Assembly: GCA_037013495.1 (NCBI GenBank)
Contig: CM072812.1
Coordinates: 37,050,001 to 37,114,000 of the forward strand
Length of the DNA stretch: 64,000 nt
Direction: 5' to 3'
DNA from: Hippophae tibetana
Taxonomy: Eukaryota; Streptophyta; Magnoliopsida; Rosales; Elaeagnaceae
The position numbers were made by a program, and so were the translations under genes. Within the stretch, counting starts at the first letter, position 1, and each line of letters begins with the position of its first letter. Below the pieces are notes generated by a model. It made no database searches. It was not told the DNA's origin and saw nothing but the letters and a program-made list of their open reading frames with translations. This document shows positions 35,488-47,715 of the stretch, in pieces.

Positions 35488-36650
35488 TTAGCGAAACCAA
35501 TGACATGCATAGTTTACTACCTCAACCCAAAAGATCATGCCGAACCAAACATTGGATAACATACACCAAGCTTTCTCCAAAATTGTTTCGTTTATGTATT
35601 TTGAAACCCTATTTTGTTTTGGAGTGTTTCTTAATGTAAAATATTGAATAATTCCTTCATCTTGAAAAACTTTCAATAATGGATCACTTTTGTAATTGCT
35701 CCCATTTTCTAATCTAATTTGTTTGATCTTCTACTAGTTTGAGCTTCAATCATCTTTTTTCCATTTCCAGAAAATATTTAATACTTCACTTTTCTCTTTT
35801 ATTACATATGTCCAAACTCTTATGATGAAATCATCAATGAAAGAAAGAAAGTAGTACATCCTTCAAAATGAAATTTTTTTGGTAGGGCCCCAAGACATCT
35901 ATGTGAATATAATCCAAAATCTTTTCAATATGGTGGATTGTAGAATCCAATTTCACCCTAGATTGTTTTCCCAATAGACAATGTTTGCAAAAGCTAAATT
36001 TGCTTGCTTTTTCTCCCTTCAACAAGCTATGTTGTATTAAATTATGCAAAGCTTTCTCACCAGTATGCTCTAGATGCATGTGCCATAATCTAGTTGCTTC
36101 AAAATCATTATCTTCTATAGAAATAGTAAATGTTACACCATAAGTGTACTTCCTTGTAAGTAGTACAATTTGTTTATTCTTGTTCCTTTTATCACCATAA
36201 ATACACCAGATACAACCTTCAAGACTATACCTTTCATATTCAATATGAGACCTTTTGATTCTAAGACTCCAATGATATAAGATCCTTTTTTGAACTCGGT
36301 ATATATCAAATATCTGCTAAGACTCTCATTGACCCATCATGGGTTTTCAAATGGATTATACCTATCCCTACAGGTGTTATCATTACCAATATAAACAACT
36401 TCTCATCAAGCTCTTTACACTTGAAAACCACTCTTTGTTAGAAAACATATGGTAGGTGCAACTTGAACCCAATATCCACTCATCAACATGAGATATCAAA
36501 AACATACCAACCAAGTAATAATCTCATTCATTATCTCCTTGATCAATTGCACAAGAATTTGAAATTTCTTTGCTCTTATTTTTTTTTTGTAACTTAAGAC
36601 AATTTTTCTAGTGCCTTTTCTCTCGACAGAAAGCACATTCATCTTCGGCA
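35488..36650 (-). pseudogene. C2 protease-integrase region
   Basis: Minus strand: a zinc-knuckle remnant CAFCREKRH..NC at about 36635-36597 with an internal stop, then a protease remnant WILGSSCTYHM near 36475, where the catalytic Asp is Gly. The GAG-pre-integrase plus integrase start (36079-35834) has the C..C pair in FCKHCLLGKQ and the HIDVLGPY motif. An integrase segment follows at 35676-35488 with 'NRVSKYINETILEKA', equivalent to the usual NG.AER.N.T..E..R. Stops are numerous. Confidence 0.8.
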
Positions 36651-36654
36651 ATGC

Positions 36655-37250
36655 TTACTTTTTATTGTGACTTGCCCCTCTTTCTAGGTTTACGACTCAA
36701 AGAACGTACTTTTTCCATCAATATATCTACCATTGCATCTCTATGAAGAACTTTGTCATTTTTAATAATTTCATGGCTATGCAAAGCTGTACAAATTTCA
36801 TCAAAAGAAACGTTATCCTTCTTGTGCACTAACATGATGTTGAGTTGGTTATAGTCATTGAAGCATGAATTTATCAACATTAAGGTGTTATCTTCATCGC
36901 CAAATTTCTCATCTAAATTGAAAAAATTGACCAATAATGAATTAACATGATTGTTCAATTACGTACTTAGTGTGTTCGTGAACTTGTAGAGTTTCTTCTT
37001 CAAGAAAAAATGATTAAGAGGTCTTTCCAACAAATATTTATCCTCCAATGTCTTCCATAACTTCTTTGTTGATGTCTTCTTCATGAAAAATTATTTTGAT
37101 CTTTGGCGAGACACAGTCCAATAGTATTATATGCCTAACTATTGAGCTTTGCCCAATCTTTCTTATCCATGTCTTCAGGTTTGTCATCTAGAGCATGATC
37201 CAATTCTTGTTGGCATAATACATCAAGTACCTCACATTGTCACATACCGA
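36655..37250 (-). pseudogene. C2 gag
   Basis: The minus-strand frame 36958-36662 encodes the gag C-terminal half with 'DEDNTLMLINSCFNDYNQL' and the LHSHEI segment followed by a basic tail. This matches the Copia UBN2 gag pattern (leucine-rich 'DE..A..LL.SLP..Y..L'). The upstream half (37240-36960) is frame-broken. Confidence 0.78.
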
Positions 37251-37630
37251 AATTATTAGTAACATCAAACTTCACCTAAAATGTGTCATTTGTCACTATA
37301 GTTCTAATTGGTATCTAATGTGTGACATTCTTATTTTTACTCATAAAAGAAATATGCACAACACAATTTTCCAAATGTGGATCGAATCAGCTTTGATACC
37401 ACTTGTTGTACGAAACCCACATGAATACCATTATTAAAGAAAGCTCTCAGTAAAAGCATAAAGGACACATCGGCATCACTTAAATTTTAGTCTCTTTAGA
37501 TAGAAATCTCCTAAATAATAAATACCTAATTGAGTAATAAATTAACTATAGTAACCAAATGTTAGGAAAAAAATAAATAACAAAATGAACAACTAATTTA
37601 TGTGGTTCAGCTTAGGGCCTATTCAACGAA

Positions 37631-38597
37631 TGATAATAACATAAAAATGCATATTTAAAATATGTAAATTAATTGATATTCATGATTATAAGAGCTTAAA
37701 ATTAATATTTATCTATATAAATTCAATAAATGTTAATTTATACTAATTACGATTATTGTATGCTTATAGGATGAACAAAATTAGTAAAAGAATATTAAAG
37801 AAGTAAAAATTTGAATTTTGCAACATATCTACACAAGATATTATAAATAAGTTGTGGAGTTTTGATTATAACTTTTAATTCTTATATCCAAATAATATGA
37901 TTGAAGTTTATATGAAAAGTTAAGAGATTTATATGTAATTTTATATTTCATAAAGAATATCTAAATCTGACTATTCAAAGCACGAAAATAAGTTTAAATC
38001 CAATGTATAAGATATTTGATCTAATATATCTTTTTGTATAAAATTCCAATTAGATAATACTTTATCCTCTAAAATTTGAATCAATTATATTTAAGGACAA
38101 AACGTCTTTATATTATTAGGATTTAGTACATCTTCATACTTAAACACTATAAATAGATGGAGCATTCAATAGTTTCGAACATCAGAAAATTAAAAGGAAC
38201 CCTTACTTTATTCTCTCATTTTCTCTCTCCATAATTTATGAAAATGATTTTAAAGTTAAGCTAAAGCTAGAATAAGGCTAGAGAGGAGCTTAATTGTGTA
38301 GTTTTTCTATCTCTTTCTTTAACTCTTATAAGTGTTTTCTAGATTAGAATTTTGTTTTGAGATATTATTTTGTTCATCTTTTTTTATATTCAAAGTATTA
38401 CATTATTTAGTTTTGTATAAATTCAGTTTTTCTTTCTTTATATGCAACTCATAATTTATATCTATTACATTTAATTTATAAGTTTATCTTTTACTATGAT
38501 ATTATTGTTTTGATATATATTGTCGATCTTAGATAACTTATAACAATAAATATTACCTGTTATTTAATAAAAATATTTTCTCAAAATAAATATATCA
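37631..38597 (+). repeat. 5' LTR of G2
   Basis: It begins TGATAATAACAT and ends about TATATCA. It matches 52655-53445 through shared 'taaattaattgatatt', 'gattattttatgcttgtagga'-like and ctataaata (TATA, about 38148) segments. A weak tRNA-Asp-like PBS (atcgttgatc) follows at 38598-38620. Confidence 0.7.
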
Positions 38598-39475
38598 GTT
38601 TTATCGTTGATCTTCAACTTTATATCTTCCAATTTTTTGTTTGGGATGTGAAGTAAAAAATTAAGTAATAAATAAGAATTAAAATTGATAATATTAAAAC
38701 AAAACAATTAATTAAGTGAATCTTGAAGTCTTGTTATTTAATATTGATTTTCTTTTCTTTCAAAATTCTTATCTTTAATTATTATTATTTTTCTTTGTTT
38801 TTTAATTATCATTTATTAGTTATTATTCTATAACAAACTTTATGTTAAGTTTACATTCCAACGAAATAAACACCTAATGGTTACTTTTTAGCTTTTTAAT
38901 TTATCTATAAGTAAAACATATTATATATAAAAATTAAAAAAAATCAATAATTACTTGCTTCTATTATTATTATTGTTTTATTTTTTTCTCACATTATTGA
39001 TTTTAATTTTCTTAAGTTAACTGTAACTTCTTTTATATAATAGTTTTTGTTAGACAATTTTTTATTAAAGATAAAAAAAAACACAATTATGTGTTTGTAC
39101 GAAGTGTGAGATCTAAAGGAGTTATATTAGGATATTAGTTTTTGAAAACCTTAATACCACTAGTTTTTCATGAGAACGTTACTCTATCTATAAAGGTAGT
39201 TTTTATGGTGGTATCGTTCCACGATTCTTTACTAGGAGCATTCTTAGTTAATACTATTTTTTTGTTGCTACTTGTTTTCTTAAAAAAATATTTATTTTAT
39301 TATTATATTTTATTTCTTTGGTAGATTACGTATTAAAATAAAAATTAAATAAAAGTTAAAAACTAAAAAAAGAGGGTGCTAGAATGTGTGATTCAATTTT
39401 TAGACGAAAGAGGTTGATTTTAAAAATAATAAAATTAGAATTACATTTAATTCAATATTCTCTAGCTCTGAAAAT
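38598..39475 (+). other. G2 leader / 5' untranslated region
   Basis: AT-rich sequence between the 5' LTR and the first recognisable gag. No motif was found apart from poly-A/T runs. It contains 'acgaa' at 38861, which I considered and rejected as a TSD. Confidence 0.5.
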
Positions 39476-39667
39476 ATGAATGACCACGAGTATTACCCCT
39501 CTACAACTCTTAAATATTATATCCATCCTACGTACACAAACACACCATTATGCCTAATGTTTTCCCCTAACACATCACAAATATACTTTAAGTCTGAAAT
39601 GATACAACTCTTGCTTATTTTTCATGGCTTAGATAGTGAAAAATCATACACAACCACATTTCATAGC
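39476..39667 (+). pseudogene. G2 gag N-terminal fragment
   Basis: The frame ends at the G1 insertion. It includes IQLLLIFHGLDSEK near its end, matching the Gypsy gag motif 'IQLLP.FHGL..E.PY..L..F'. The frame continues without shift at 47844 once G1 and one copy of ATAGC are ignored, which identifies it as the front of the split gag. Confidence 0.82.
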
Positions 39668-39935
39668 TGATGACTCTGTGAAAATAGAGTTATTAGTGCA
39701 CTTTTTTACTTAATATTTACTTGTTTTATTTAATAAATAGTATTTTAATGACAAAAAAATATAATATAAGTTTTTTAGTGAAAAGGGTGAAAATATAAAT
39801 TTTGGCATTTTTTAAGATTTTTCTAGAATTTTTATGAATTTTTAACGCAGGATCAATCAGAAGTTATCATGTGGCATACCATATAAGTAGATGAGCTGAC
39901 TGGGCAGGCCACGCAGACGCCACACAAGCACAGAG
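39668..39935 (+). repeat. G1 outer LTR fragment (LTR 5' end, + orientation)
   Basis: It starts TGATGACTCTGTG and is the inverse complement of about 41075-41342. It forms a 268-bp inverted arm ending near 'aagcac' at 39930. Confidence 0.88.
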
Positions 39936-41342
39936 GTAATTAAAGATCGTTTCCACAAAAAATATTTTATTTGAAATTAATTTCTAAAAATAAAAATAAT
40001 AAAAATCAATCTTTTTGTGACTAAAAAGATATATGAGAAAATATCTAGGAATACTTAATCTCCCAATTTTCAAAACATGTGAATTGTTAAAATCCCCCCA
40101 ATATAATTATCAATTAATTGAATGATCAATTGAATTTAATCTAACATGTATTCCTCTATCAAGTAAACTACACACCATGTAGTAATTAATTTAATCACAC
40201 TCTCATGCCAATTAAATTGCATACTACTCATTAAGTTCATCAATTATGGATCACATACATAAGAATCATAAATCTCTGCCTAGAAACTATGTATGTTATT
40301 TAATCAAGACAAACAATTAAATAATTCTCTCAAATCTATTTAATTGCCTCTATAGATAAATTGTTGATCAAACAATTAATAGCATAAAAATCAGATTAAA
40401 TAATGTAATTAAATTAATATTATAATTGGAAAAAATATTAGATCATCACATGGTGAAAATTCAGTTCATAAGTTTCCTAGATTAATAAATTATTTACACA
40501 TAATTATGTTCATAAAACTCATATTTTTTCATAAATAAAGACATAAAATTGATAAAGAAATAGTAGAAAAGGAAATACAATCAATATCTTAAATTGTAAA
40601 ATTAATTTTCTCTTGAATCTCCGCAAACATTGTGTATTTTCTTGAATTTTACTATATTTTTTTCTCTTTTTAGCTCTAAACATTGTTAGGGCCTTAAATA
40701 AAGCTCAGGTGCGATCTAGACCGTCCGATTAGCTTCAGATCAAAGGCTACGATCATAACAAGAAAAATTGACAGTTTTAGCTAATTAGAGTGCGACATGT
40801 GGCATCAAAAATTCATTGGATGAATCAGGGAGTGATGTGTGGTAGAGGAGATTGGTCAAAGTCAACGCTCGTCGAGTCAACAACACATGGCACAACATGA
40901 TTCACGGGAAGGGATGGCCTGGCACACGGGTGGAATGCGCGGAGTAATGGCTTAGTGACACGTGGTATGGCACGTTGACCGATTTCTGAACTCGGATTGA
41001 ATGTCGTGTTGACACGTGGCACGTGTTTGTCCTCCTCATATGCTACACGATGTGATTCACTATCCGTGCTTGCTTGGCATCCACGTGGGTTGCCCAGTCA
41101 GCTCCTCTACTTACATGACATACCACATGGCAGCTTCTGATTGTTCCTGCGTTAAAAATTCAAAAAAAATCCAAAACAATTCTAGAAAAATCCAAAAAAA
41201 TGCCAAAAATTATATTTTCATCCATTTTCACTAAAAAATTTATATTTTAATTTTTTTGACCATAAAAATACTATTTATTAAATAAAACAAGTAAATATTA
41301 AGAAAAAAATGTGCTAATGACTCTATTTTCATAGAGTCATCA
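39936..41342 (-). repeat. G1 inner LTR (3' LTR in the current orientation of the interior)
   Basis: L-family LTR on the minus strand, starting TGATGACTC at 41342 directly after PPT AGTTTGGGGGTG (41354-41343). Its far end stops about 75 bp short of the family end, at the inversion junction. It contains ACGTG motifs (for example at 41011-41025). Confidence 0.85.
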
Positions 41343-42587
41343 CACCCCCAAACTTAAATCTTTGCTTGTCCTCATGTAAAGCTAAGTATAACTAAATAAA
41401 ATAACTTGGGTAGTATATTCATAAATATACTTCTATTAGTACATGCATATTTTACGAAAACTATCACTCTCAAGAGTCGTACAAGTCTATGATAAAGAGG
41501 TTCACATATTCATCAATCAACGTTCCATCAATACAAGGATATGCAAGGTTTTTGAAAAATTGATTTGTGTGTGTGTGTTGCACATGATATCATCCAATGA
41601 ACTCATGAAATCAAGCTATATGAGCATGCTAATCAATTCAATCTTAGAACAAGTCTCATAAGTCAATTTTGCACATCCCTTTCTACTAATATAAATATGC
41701 ACTTAGCTTAAGATCAATAAGGACGTTACATGGTTGTAATTTAAGGCTTTGGTGGTGGGTCGATAGATGAAGAAATTTTAGGGTCTTTCCACACCTTAGT
41801 TTTTTTTTCATCATGCACTTTTTAACTACAATTGAGTTTTTACTTGATATTTTAGTGCACCCTCTTTTGACATTCTTTTCATATATATATTTTTATCCCA
41901 CATCTCTTTTCTCTTTTTTTTTTATTTTTTTTCCTTTTTTTTCGGCAACTTCACAACACCCCTAAACTTATTTTTAATTTTACTTTATTTTTCTTTAGAG
42001 GGATACTTGTGTTGTGAGTTTTGCTCTTTTTTTTACGGGGTGCATTACATTTCACCTTACTCTAAAAGCATAACACATGATTACATCTTTTTTTTCTTTT
42101 CATACAAGCTAAAGGTGTAAGGGTAAAGGTAATACTTATTAGTTAGGCATTAAATGTGGCTTACAGATATGAAAGGTTCCTTTTTAGGCTCAAATGGGTG
42201 ACTAAAGATATTAACAATGGTTAGCTTGAAAGGCTAAATCGATCTAAATAAGGCCTAAATCATTTCTCTTGCTAAATACTATTTAGGATTTCGTCTCAAG
42301 AGATGATCAAATAGATTCTAAAACTTGGTAGATCTAATTAACTCGCATAACTCACTACAAATTTTCTCTCAATAAGCACACCAATATCAATCATGAACAT
42401 GTGCATAAAAGTTGAATCAATTCAAATTAAAACTAGCAAGCATATCACATGATTAATGTAAATATGTTACATTCCTTATCCTAGTCATGACAACCAATTT
42501 TTATCATAGAGTTCATATGTTTCATATTAAGCATGCATGCATTTAGTTTCCATATATTTATCAATTTCTACCCAAATCATGATTAAA
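41343..42587 (-). other. G1 3' untranslated region and PPT
   Basis: PPT at 41354-41343 (minus strand AGTTTGGGGGTG), then AT-rich sequence with poly-pyrimidine runs near 41900-41990. No coding was recognised; RT and integrase would be expected in an autonomous relative. Confidence 0.75.
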
Positions 42588-43885
42588 AACAACCTAAAAA
42601 TTAAAAAAACAATCCCTAAAAATTAAAAATGCATACTAAATACTAATGTAGAGAATGAAGTTCCTTCCCTCAAACTTAAATTACACATTGTCCCTAATGT
42701 GCACATATAAATATGAAAAGAAAAGAAAAATCCCTTAATCATGGCACACCACATCTGTCACTGAAATGCTCATTCTTGTTACACCATTGCTCTCTACATT
42801 TATTCACCTACAAAACAAAAACAATGAAAATATAAGTAAAATAACATTGGATTGCCTCCTAACCAGCGTCATGTTTAACGTCCTTGACTAGACGGTCCTA
42901 TTAAGTCCTAAGGCACATCCCTTTGTATCCATTTACTTTTGAGTTTGCCTAGAAATGGCTTGAGTCTTGATTTGTTCAATAATACTTTATGTTTTGGCTA
43001 CAAACATGGTGCTCAATTCTTTTCTCATGCCATATTTTTGTTGTCCTTTTGAACTTCTTGGCATTCTTATAAGAACTCCATCATAACTCGTCCAATTTAT
43101 GTATTTCTAATAGATTTTTCACCTCTCAATTGGACTCTTTCACTTTCATACTTGATTGAGGATAGAAGGGTAAAAGTGTGGGGTCTAAACTTGATGGCTC
43201 TTCAATTGATGGTTTTAGTTTAGATCATATCTCAAAAACAACCTAAAAATTAAAAACAATTCCTAAAAATTTAAAATGCATACTAAATACTAATGTAGAG
43301 AATTAAATTCCCTCCCCTAAACTTAAATTACACATTATCCTCAATGTGCACATATAAATATGAAAAGAAAAGAAAAACTCCCTTAATCATAGCACACCAC
43401 ATCTGTCACTGAAATTCTCATTCTTGTTACGCCTTTCCTCTCCAAATTTATTCACCTATAAAACAAAAACAATGAAAATATAAATAAAATAACATTGGGT
43501 TGCCTCCCAACCAACGTTATGTTTAACGTCCTTGAATAGACGGTCCTATTAAGTCCTAAGGCACATCCCTTTGTATCCATTTACTTTTGAGTTTGCCTGG
43601 AAACAACTTGAGTCTTGATTTTTTCAATAATACTTTATGTTTTGGCTCGCAAATACGATGCTCAATTCTCTTCTCATGCCATATTTTGTTTTCCTTTTGA
43701 ACTTATTGGCATTCTTATAAGCACTCCATTGTAACTCATCCAATTTATGTACTTCTAATAGCTTTTTCACCTCTCCATTGGACTCTTTCACTTTCATACT
43801 TAATTGAGGATAGAAGGGTAGAAGTGCGGGGTCTAAACTTGGTGGCTCTTCAATTGATGGTTTGAGTTTAGATCCTATCTCAAAA
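42588..43885 (-). repeat. 649-bp tandem duplication in G1
   Basis: Copy 1 is 42588-43236 and copy 2 is 43237-43885, nearly identical along their length (for example 'gacggtcctattaagtcctaa' stretches at 42891 and 43540). Each covers the end of the post-protease coding region and part of the 3' untranslated region. The copies have diverged by scattered substitutions and small indels. Confidence 0.9.
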
Positions 43886-43971
43886 TTTTCCATTATCGCC
43901 TCTGATATATACATGAGAGATGGATCCTCCAAAAAGTTCACACAGTCCACAATATCAACCTTTGATGCCAT
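43624..43971 (-). pseudogene. G1 post-protease linker fragment
   Basis: The 115-codon minus-strand frame matches the Gypsy linker between protease and RT, with 'SIEEPPSLDPALLPFYPQL' like the usual 'EPP.LELKPLP.HL'. It ends in a basic YGMRR segment where RT should begin. In this element no RT follows. Confidence 0.75.
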
Positions 43972-44070
43972 ACTTTCAAAGGTATAATAGGTTGAGTTGT
44001 TTTTTGATGAGTTTATGTCCTTGTTTATAGAAACATGTGTTAAAGTCTTAAGTTTGGGCGACTCAATAGA

Positions 44071-44451
44071 TTATTTTAAGCCATTCCCACAATCATTAAC
44101 ATTTATCCTTAAACATTCATTAGCATTATCAATATCAGGGGGCTCAGATTCTTTAAAAACTTTAAATATTACTTGTTCATCTTGGACTTTCATTGTAAGT
44201 TCACCTTTTTGTACATCAATAAGTTCTCTTCCAGTTGCTAAGAATGGAAGACCAAGTATGATAGGAATGTCACAGTCCTCTTCCATGTCTAGCACAATAA
44301 AGTCCATCAGAGAGATGAATTTGTCTACTTTTACTAAAAAATCTTCTATCATACCCCGAGGTCTCTTAATCAATCTATCTGCCATTTGTAATGTTATCAA
44401 AGTGGGTTTTGCTTTACCAACCCCTAATCTCTTGAAAACCGATAATGGCAT
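44071..44451 (-). pseudogene. G1 aspartic protease (RVP-type)
   Basis: The open minus-strand frame of 126 codons starts MPLSVFKRLG and includes the ITLQMADR segment, 'RPRGMIEDFLVKV', 'DFIVLDME', and PIILGLPFLATG, all typical of the Athila/Tat protease region. The catalytic D-S/T-G triad would lie just upstream of 44451 and is disrupted there. The product would process the gag polyprotein. Confidence 0.85.
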
Positions 44452-44719
44452 GAGGTTATACTAGAACTAAAGTCACATAGTGCCTTGCCAAAACAGATGT
44501 TCCCAATAGTGCAAGGGATGCCAAAACTACTTGGATCTTTCAGTGTTTGTGGTAGTTTTCTATTAAGGATGGCACTACAACTGTCAATCAAAGTTATTGT
44601 TTCATGATCTTCAAGCTACCTTTTCTATTATAATATATCCTTTATGAATTTGGCATAAGATGGAATTTGTTCAAGTGCATTTGAAAATGGTATGTTTATG
44701 GGTAGCTTCTTGAAGACTT

Positions 44720-46060
44720 CTAGAAATTTTGAAGACTGTATATCTGACTTTTGCTTTTGCAGTCTTTGAGGGAAATGAATAGTGGGTTTGTAGAGGTTGC
44801 TCTTTTTGGCTGAATTATTTCCTTTCCATTACTCTCTTTGTCCAATAATTCCTCTTCCTCCTTATCCTTTTTAGTTTGATAGTCCTCTTTATCCATTTTA
44901 ATTTCCTGTTTCTCCTCATCCTTTTCTATCTTATGTTCTTGTTCTAAAAATTTTCCACTCCTCAAGGCTATGGCGTTGCATTGGTCCTTACCTTCTCTTC
45001 TTGGGTTTACAATTGTGTCACTTGGAAGGTTACCTTGAGGCCTTTGACTTATTGCCTGAGCAATTTTCCCCATTTGGTTCTCCAAATTTTGAATTGAAGT
45101 CTCTTGAGTTGACACTTTTGTATTCACTGATTGGATGAAATCTTTCATCATCCCTATTAAAGCACTTGTATTGTCCTTAGTAGGTGGCTTCTTCTCTTGG
45201 GCTTGTGATTGTTGTGGTTATTGTAAACCAGGTGGTGGAAATGATTGATGGTTGAATTGATTACCACCTTGAATGTTATTATTACTCCAAGAAAAATTTG
45301 GATGTTGTCTCTATCCTGGGTTATATGTGTTGGAGTATGGATTATTGTTTCGATTCACATTACCCACATAGCAAATGGACTAAGGATTATTTGGAAAATT
45401 ATCAAACAAATGAGCTCCTCCACAAAACACACATGACACTCCTGAATTTTGGACTTGGTTTATACTCGCTGGCGAGTTTTGTACTTTCAAAAGATTAACC
45501 AAAGTTTAAACTTGAGCTATAAGGGCTATGATATCATTTACCTCATGCATTTTGACTACTTTTCTCATGGCTATCATTCTATCCATTGGCCATTGATAAT
45601 TATTGCTAGATATTTTCTCAAGTAAATCATAAGCTTGATTGTAAGATTTGGCTAGCAAAGCTCCATTAGCAGATGCATCAACAACAGTTCTTGTGTGAGC
45701 ATTGAGACCATTGTAAAAAGTCTCTATTTGAATCTAAGAAGGAATATCATGATGAGGGCACTTCCTTAGAAATTCCTTGAATCTTTCACATGCTTCATAT
45801 AGAGATTCTCCTTCGTGTTATTGGTAGGAAGTAATGTCATTCCTAAGTTTGGCATTCTTTGTTGGTGTGAAGTATTTCATCAAGAATTTCTCTGCCAAAC
45901 CATTCCAAGTTGTAATGGAAACAAGTGGGTATTGCATATTCATTCATAGCTCTATCTCTATCATCCATCAAAAGCATTTGATTGTTCAAGTTTAGCTCAT
46001 TAATGTTTATTTCTAATGGATTAGCCTTTTTCTTCTTCTTGGGTGACTTGTTATTTTCTA
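44720..46060 (-). pseudogene. G1 gag with zinc knuckle
   Basis: Minus-strand gag, broken by several stops: 'GESLYEACERFKEFLRKCPHH' near 45820-45760, 'NNYQWPMDR' near 45605-45580, knuckle remnant CVFCGGAHLFDNFPNNP near 45430-45380 (third Cys replaced by Phe), and the coiled-coil 'QNLENQMGKIAQAISQRPQG' at about 45090-45030 with the 'AIALRSGK' motif near 44965. The last open part is 45151-44720. These are hallmark Gypsy gag landmarks. Confidence 0.85.
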
Positions 46061-46362
46061 ATTGATCTCAAAGTATACTTAATTTCAAGATCTAAAAGTA
46101 ATATTTTTTCATCACGAACTCTCCTTATGCAATAAACTCAACTATGTTTCTACAATACTAAAGGAGATATCTAAATAAAAACTAAAACAATAAATAAAAA
46201 AATTAACAACTAAATAAATAAATTAAAGTAAAAAAATAAATAAAAGAAATTAACAAGAATAAATAAATAAATAAGTCACTAAAATAAAATAAGTAAATTA
46301 AGATTAAAATTAAAGTAAAGAAAAAAAAAATTAAGAAAAAAAATTAATTTATGATATTAATA

Positions 46363-46380
46363 ATCCCGACAACGATACCA
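46363..46380 (-). other. G1 primer binding site (tRNA-Asp type, decayed)
   Basis: The minus strand reads TGGTATCGTTGTCGGGAT, against the canonical TGGCGCCGTTGCCGGGGA of plant Gypsy elements primed by tRNA-Asp: 13 of 18 match. It lies a few bases inside the LTR at 46387. Confidence 0.75.
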
Positions 46381-46386
46381 AAAACT

Positions 46387-47715
46387 TAATTGACACACAA
46401 ATTGTGTGTGTAATGAATACACAAGTATATGTATCATAACAAGTAATATAATTATAAGTAAAAATTGTTCACACATAGATTATTTTATAAGAAATTAATT
46501 TCTAAAACTAAAAATAATAAAAATTAATTTTTTTTTGTGTTTTTATATTTTAAGGAAGAAAAATTAAAATAACTAAAAGTAAATAACAATAATTAATTAA
46601 ATCGGATTTTGTGACTAAAAAGATATATGAGAAAATATCTAAGAATACTTAATCCCCTAATTTTCTAAACATGCAAATCGCTAAAATCCCTCTAATATAA
46701 TTATAAATTAATTACATGATCAATTGAATCTAATCTAGCATGTAAGTCTCTCTCAAGTAAACTACACATCATATAGTAATTAATTTAATTACACTCTCAT
46801 GCCAATTAAATTGCATAATATTAATTAAGTTTATCAATTATGGATCACATACATAAGAATCATACATCTCTGCCTAGAAACTATGCATGTTATTTAATCA
46901 AGACAAACAATTAAATAATTCTCTCAAATTTATTTAATTGTCACTATAGATAAATTTTTGGTCAAACAATTAATAGCATAAAAATCAGATTAAATAATAT
47001 AATTAAATTAATATTATAATTGGGAAAAATATTAGATCATAACATGGTGAAAATTGGGTTTTTAAGATCCCTAGATTAATAAATTAATTACACATAATTA
47101 TGTTCATAAAACTCATATTTTTTTCACAAATAAAGACATAAAATTGATAAAGAAAGTGTATAAAATGAAATACAATCAATATCTTGAATTGTAGAATTAA
47201 TTTCCTCTTGAATCTCCATAAAAATTATTTATTCTCTTGATTTTTTCTGTATTTTTCTCTCCTTTTAGCTTTAAAAACTGACCAAAATTATAGTGATAGA
47301 ATTAAATTAGGATTTATGGAGTGATTAGGGGCTTAAATAAAGCTCAAGTGCGATCTGAACCGTCTGACAATTTCAACCGGTCAATGTCAATGCTCGTTAA
47401 GTCAACAACATGTGGCGCAACGTGATTTACGGGAAGGGATGGCTTGGCACACAGATGGAACGTGCGGTGCAATGGCTTAGTGACACGTGGCATGATGCAT
47501 TGACCAATTTATGAACTCGAATTGAACGTCGTGTTGATACGTGGTGCGTGTATGTCCTCCTTACACGCGGTGCGACGTGATTCACTATGCATGCTTACGT
47601 GGTGTCTGCGTGGCTCGCCCAATCAACTCCTATGCTTATATGACATGCCACGTGCAGCTTCTGATTGGTCATGCGTTAAAAATTAATTAAAAATCTATAA
47701 AAAATTATTTTTATT
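46387..47715 (-). repeat. G1 inner LTR (5' LTR in the current orientation of the interior)
   Basis: L-family LTR on the minus strand with the ACACACAAATTGTGTGT palindrome near its PBS-proximal end (46392-46409). It lacks the first roughly 180 bp of the family LTR on its far side, where it meets the inverted junction. Confidence 0.82.

Larger units (their letters stand above)
31292..37625 (-). mobile_element. Ty1/Copia retrotransposon C2, defective
   Basis: Minus-strand order from high coordinates: a partial 5' LTR (37625-37407), PBS TGGTATCAAAGC (37401-37390), gag (about 37240-36640), zinc knuckle, protease, integrase (36079-35488), linker, RT (33480-32680), RNase H (32522-32244), PPT (GGTGGAGAT, about 31905-31897) and the 3' LTR (31895-31292). 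A solo Gypsy LTR splits the region just before RT. Frames are broken throughout. Confidence 0.88.

Noticed and set aside
37631..38860. A 1,230-bp solo LTR with perfect TSD ACGAA (37626-37630 and 38861-38865).
   Set aside because: A same-family LTR in the same orientation lies at 52655, downstream of the G2 gag-pol, so this is better read as the 5' LTR of G2 ending near 38597. The ACGAA match is then a coincidence.
39668..41342. A foldback or MITE element with 268-bp terminal inverted repeats.
   Set aside because: The inverted arms are explained by the two LTR orientations at the G1 inversion junction, and the right arm abuts a Gypsy PPT.
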